DNA from: Bacillota bacterium
GTDB lineage: Bacteria > Bacillota > TC1
Reading direction: 5' to 3'
NCBI GenBank assembly: GCA_024635925.1
Contig: JAGXHY010000008.1
Span: 62,001-126,000 of the forward strand
Length of the DNA: 64,000 nt
Below are positions 63,650-64,000 of the stretch, one piece after another. Made by a program: the position numbers and the translations under genes. A model generated the notes under the pieces. The model saw only the letters and a program-made list of their open reading frames with translations. It had not been told where the DNA came from and searched no databases. Position 1 is the first letter of the stretch; each line of letters starts with the position of its first letter.

Positions 63650-64000
63650 ATGAAAGCTAAGAAAAAAAATGCAGTATCGTCAGAATTAGAAAACAAGCAA
63701 GTAACTAAAGTCAAAAAGGAAGCATTAAGAGGAATAGTTTCCGATATTGTTGACGAAAAAAATGATATAAATTTAACTACAAAGGAAGAAATTAAAGATA
63801 CATACCAAGATTTAGAATTTACATTAGAAGATTTTTCTTTCATTTACGAGGAATTAGAAAAACAAGGAGTTGAACTTGTTGATCTTCTTGAAGATGAAGT
63901 AGAAGAGGCAACACTTGTAAAAGCCTTAGATTTGACTGTGGCCGATGGGGTTGCCATAGATGATCCTGTAAGAATGTATCTTAAAGAAATAGGTAGAGTT
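63650..64000 (+). CDS. rpoD: RNA polymerase sigma factor RpoD (3' truncated by window)
   Basis: The first 117 codons are present and the frame is open to the window edge. The N-terminal part is acidic and Lys-rich (region 1.1-like), with FTLEDFSFIYEELEKQGVEL, and ends in DDPVRMYLKEIGRV, the invariant region 1.2 of primary sigma factors. GAGGGG precedes ATG 63650, 13 bases after dnaG. The dnaG-rpoD pair is the conserved macromolecular-synthesis arrangement. Confidence 0.95.
   Translation, partial: MKAKKKNAVSSELENKQVTKVKKEALRGIVSDIVDEKNDINLTTKEEIKDTYQDLEFTLEDFSFIYEELEKQGVELVDLLEDEVEEATLVKALDLTVADGVAIDDPVRMYLKEIGRV

Overview
The window reads as a stretch of core chromosome from an AT-rich, anaerobic Gram-positive bacterium (Firmicutes, Clostridia/Tissierellia-like). 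Evidence: a PolC-type replicase, SepF, DivIVA, MraZ, TrmK, YlbF, a large 2-hydroxyacyl-CoA dehydratase activase typical of strict anaerobes, tRNA genes that encode CCA, and a MurE with the DNPR motif of meso-diaminopimelate cell walls. I did not assign a species. Almost all genes lie on the + strand, tightly packed and often overlapping by 1-23 bases. Only thrC and trpB are on the - strand. No gene-free stretch exceeds 300 bases. I saw no phage, insertion sequence, CRISPR array or defence island.

Layout. 1-4.1 kb: 3' part of a giant activase/dehydratase gene and an AIM24-like gene. 4.1-6.9 kb: a - strand operon trpB-thrC, convergent with AIM24 across a shared terminator. 7.0-7.25 kb: tRNA-Asn, tRNA-Met(CAU) and tRNA-Val. 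7.3-10.9 kb: trmK, a Nif3-like gene and a two-component system. 11-12.5 kb: rpsB-tsf behind a structured leader. 12.6-26.3 kb: pyrH-frr-uppS-cdsA-dxr-rseP-ispG-proS-polC, a CBS protein, malic enzyme and a YigZ-family gene. 26.3-27.4 kb: a YlbF-like gene and a TPR membrane protein. 27.4-42.9 kb: a full dcw cluster, mraZ-rsmH-ftsL-pbp-murE-murF-mraY-murD-ftsW-murG-murC-murB-ftsQ-ftsZ. 42.9-49.4 kb: nrdR, pgeF, yggS, sepF, proC, divIVA and ileS. 49.4-59.7 kb: pduL, lspA, rluD-like, hslO, U32, mutS2, dgt-like and a B12-binding radical SAM gene. 59.7-64 kb: iscR-iscS-iscU, dnaG and the 5' part of rpoD.

Functionally this is growth machinery: translation (rpsB, tsf, frr, proS, ileS), lipid carrier and isoprenoid supply (uppS, dxr, ispG, cdsA) feeding lipid II synthesis (mraY, murB-murG), septation (ftsL, ftsQ, ftsW, ftsZ, sepF, divIVA), replication (polC, dnaG) and Fe-S assembly (isc).

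I found no clearly new biological system. The most notable observations are: a PolC that lacks the 3'-5' exonuclease domain normally inserted in its PHP domain; a ftsQ/divIB gene with no ATG, GTG or TTG start behind its ribosome binding site, apparently starting at ATT; three TGGTG boxes at exact 10-base spacing upstream of mraZ; no ftsA in an otherwise full dcw cluster; and an orphan trpB paired with thrC.
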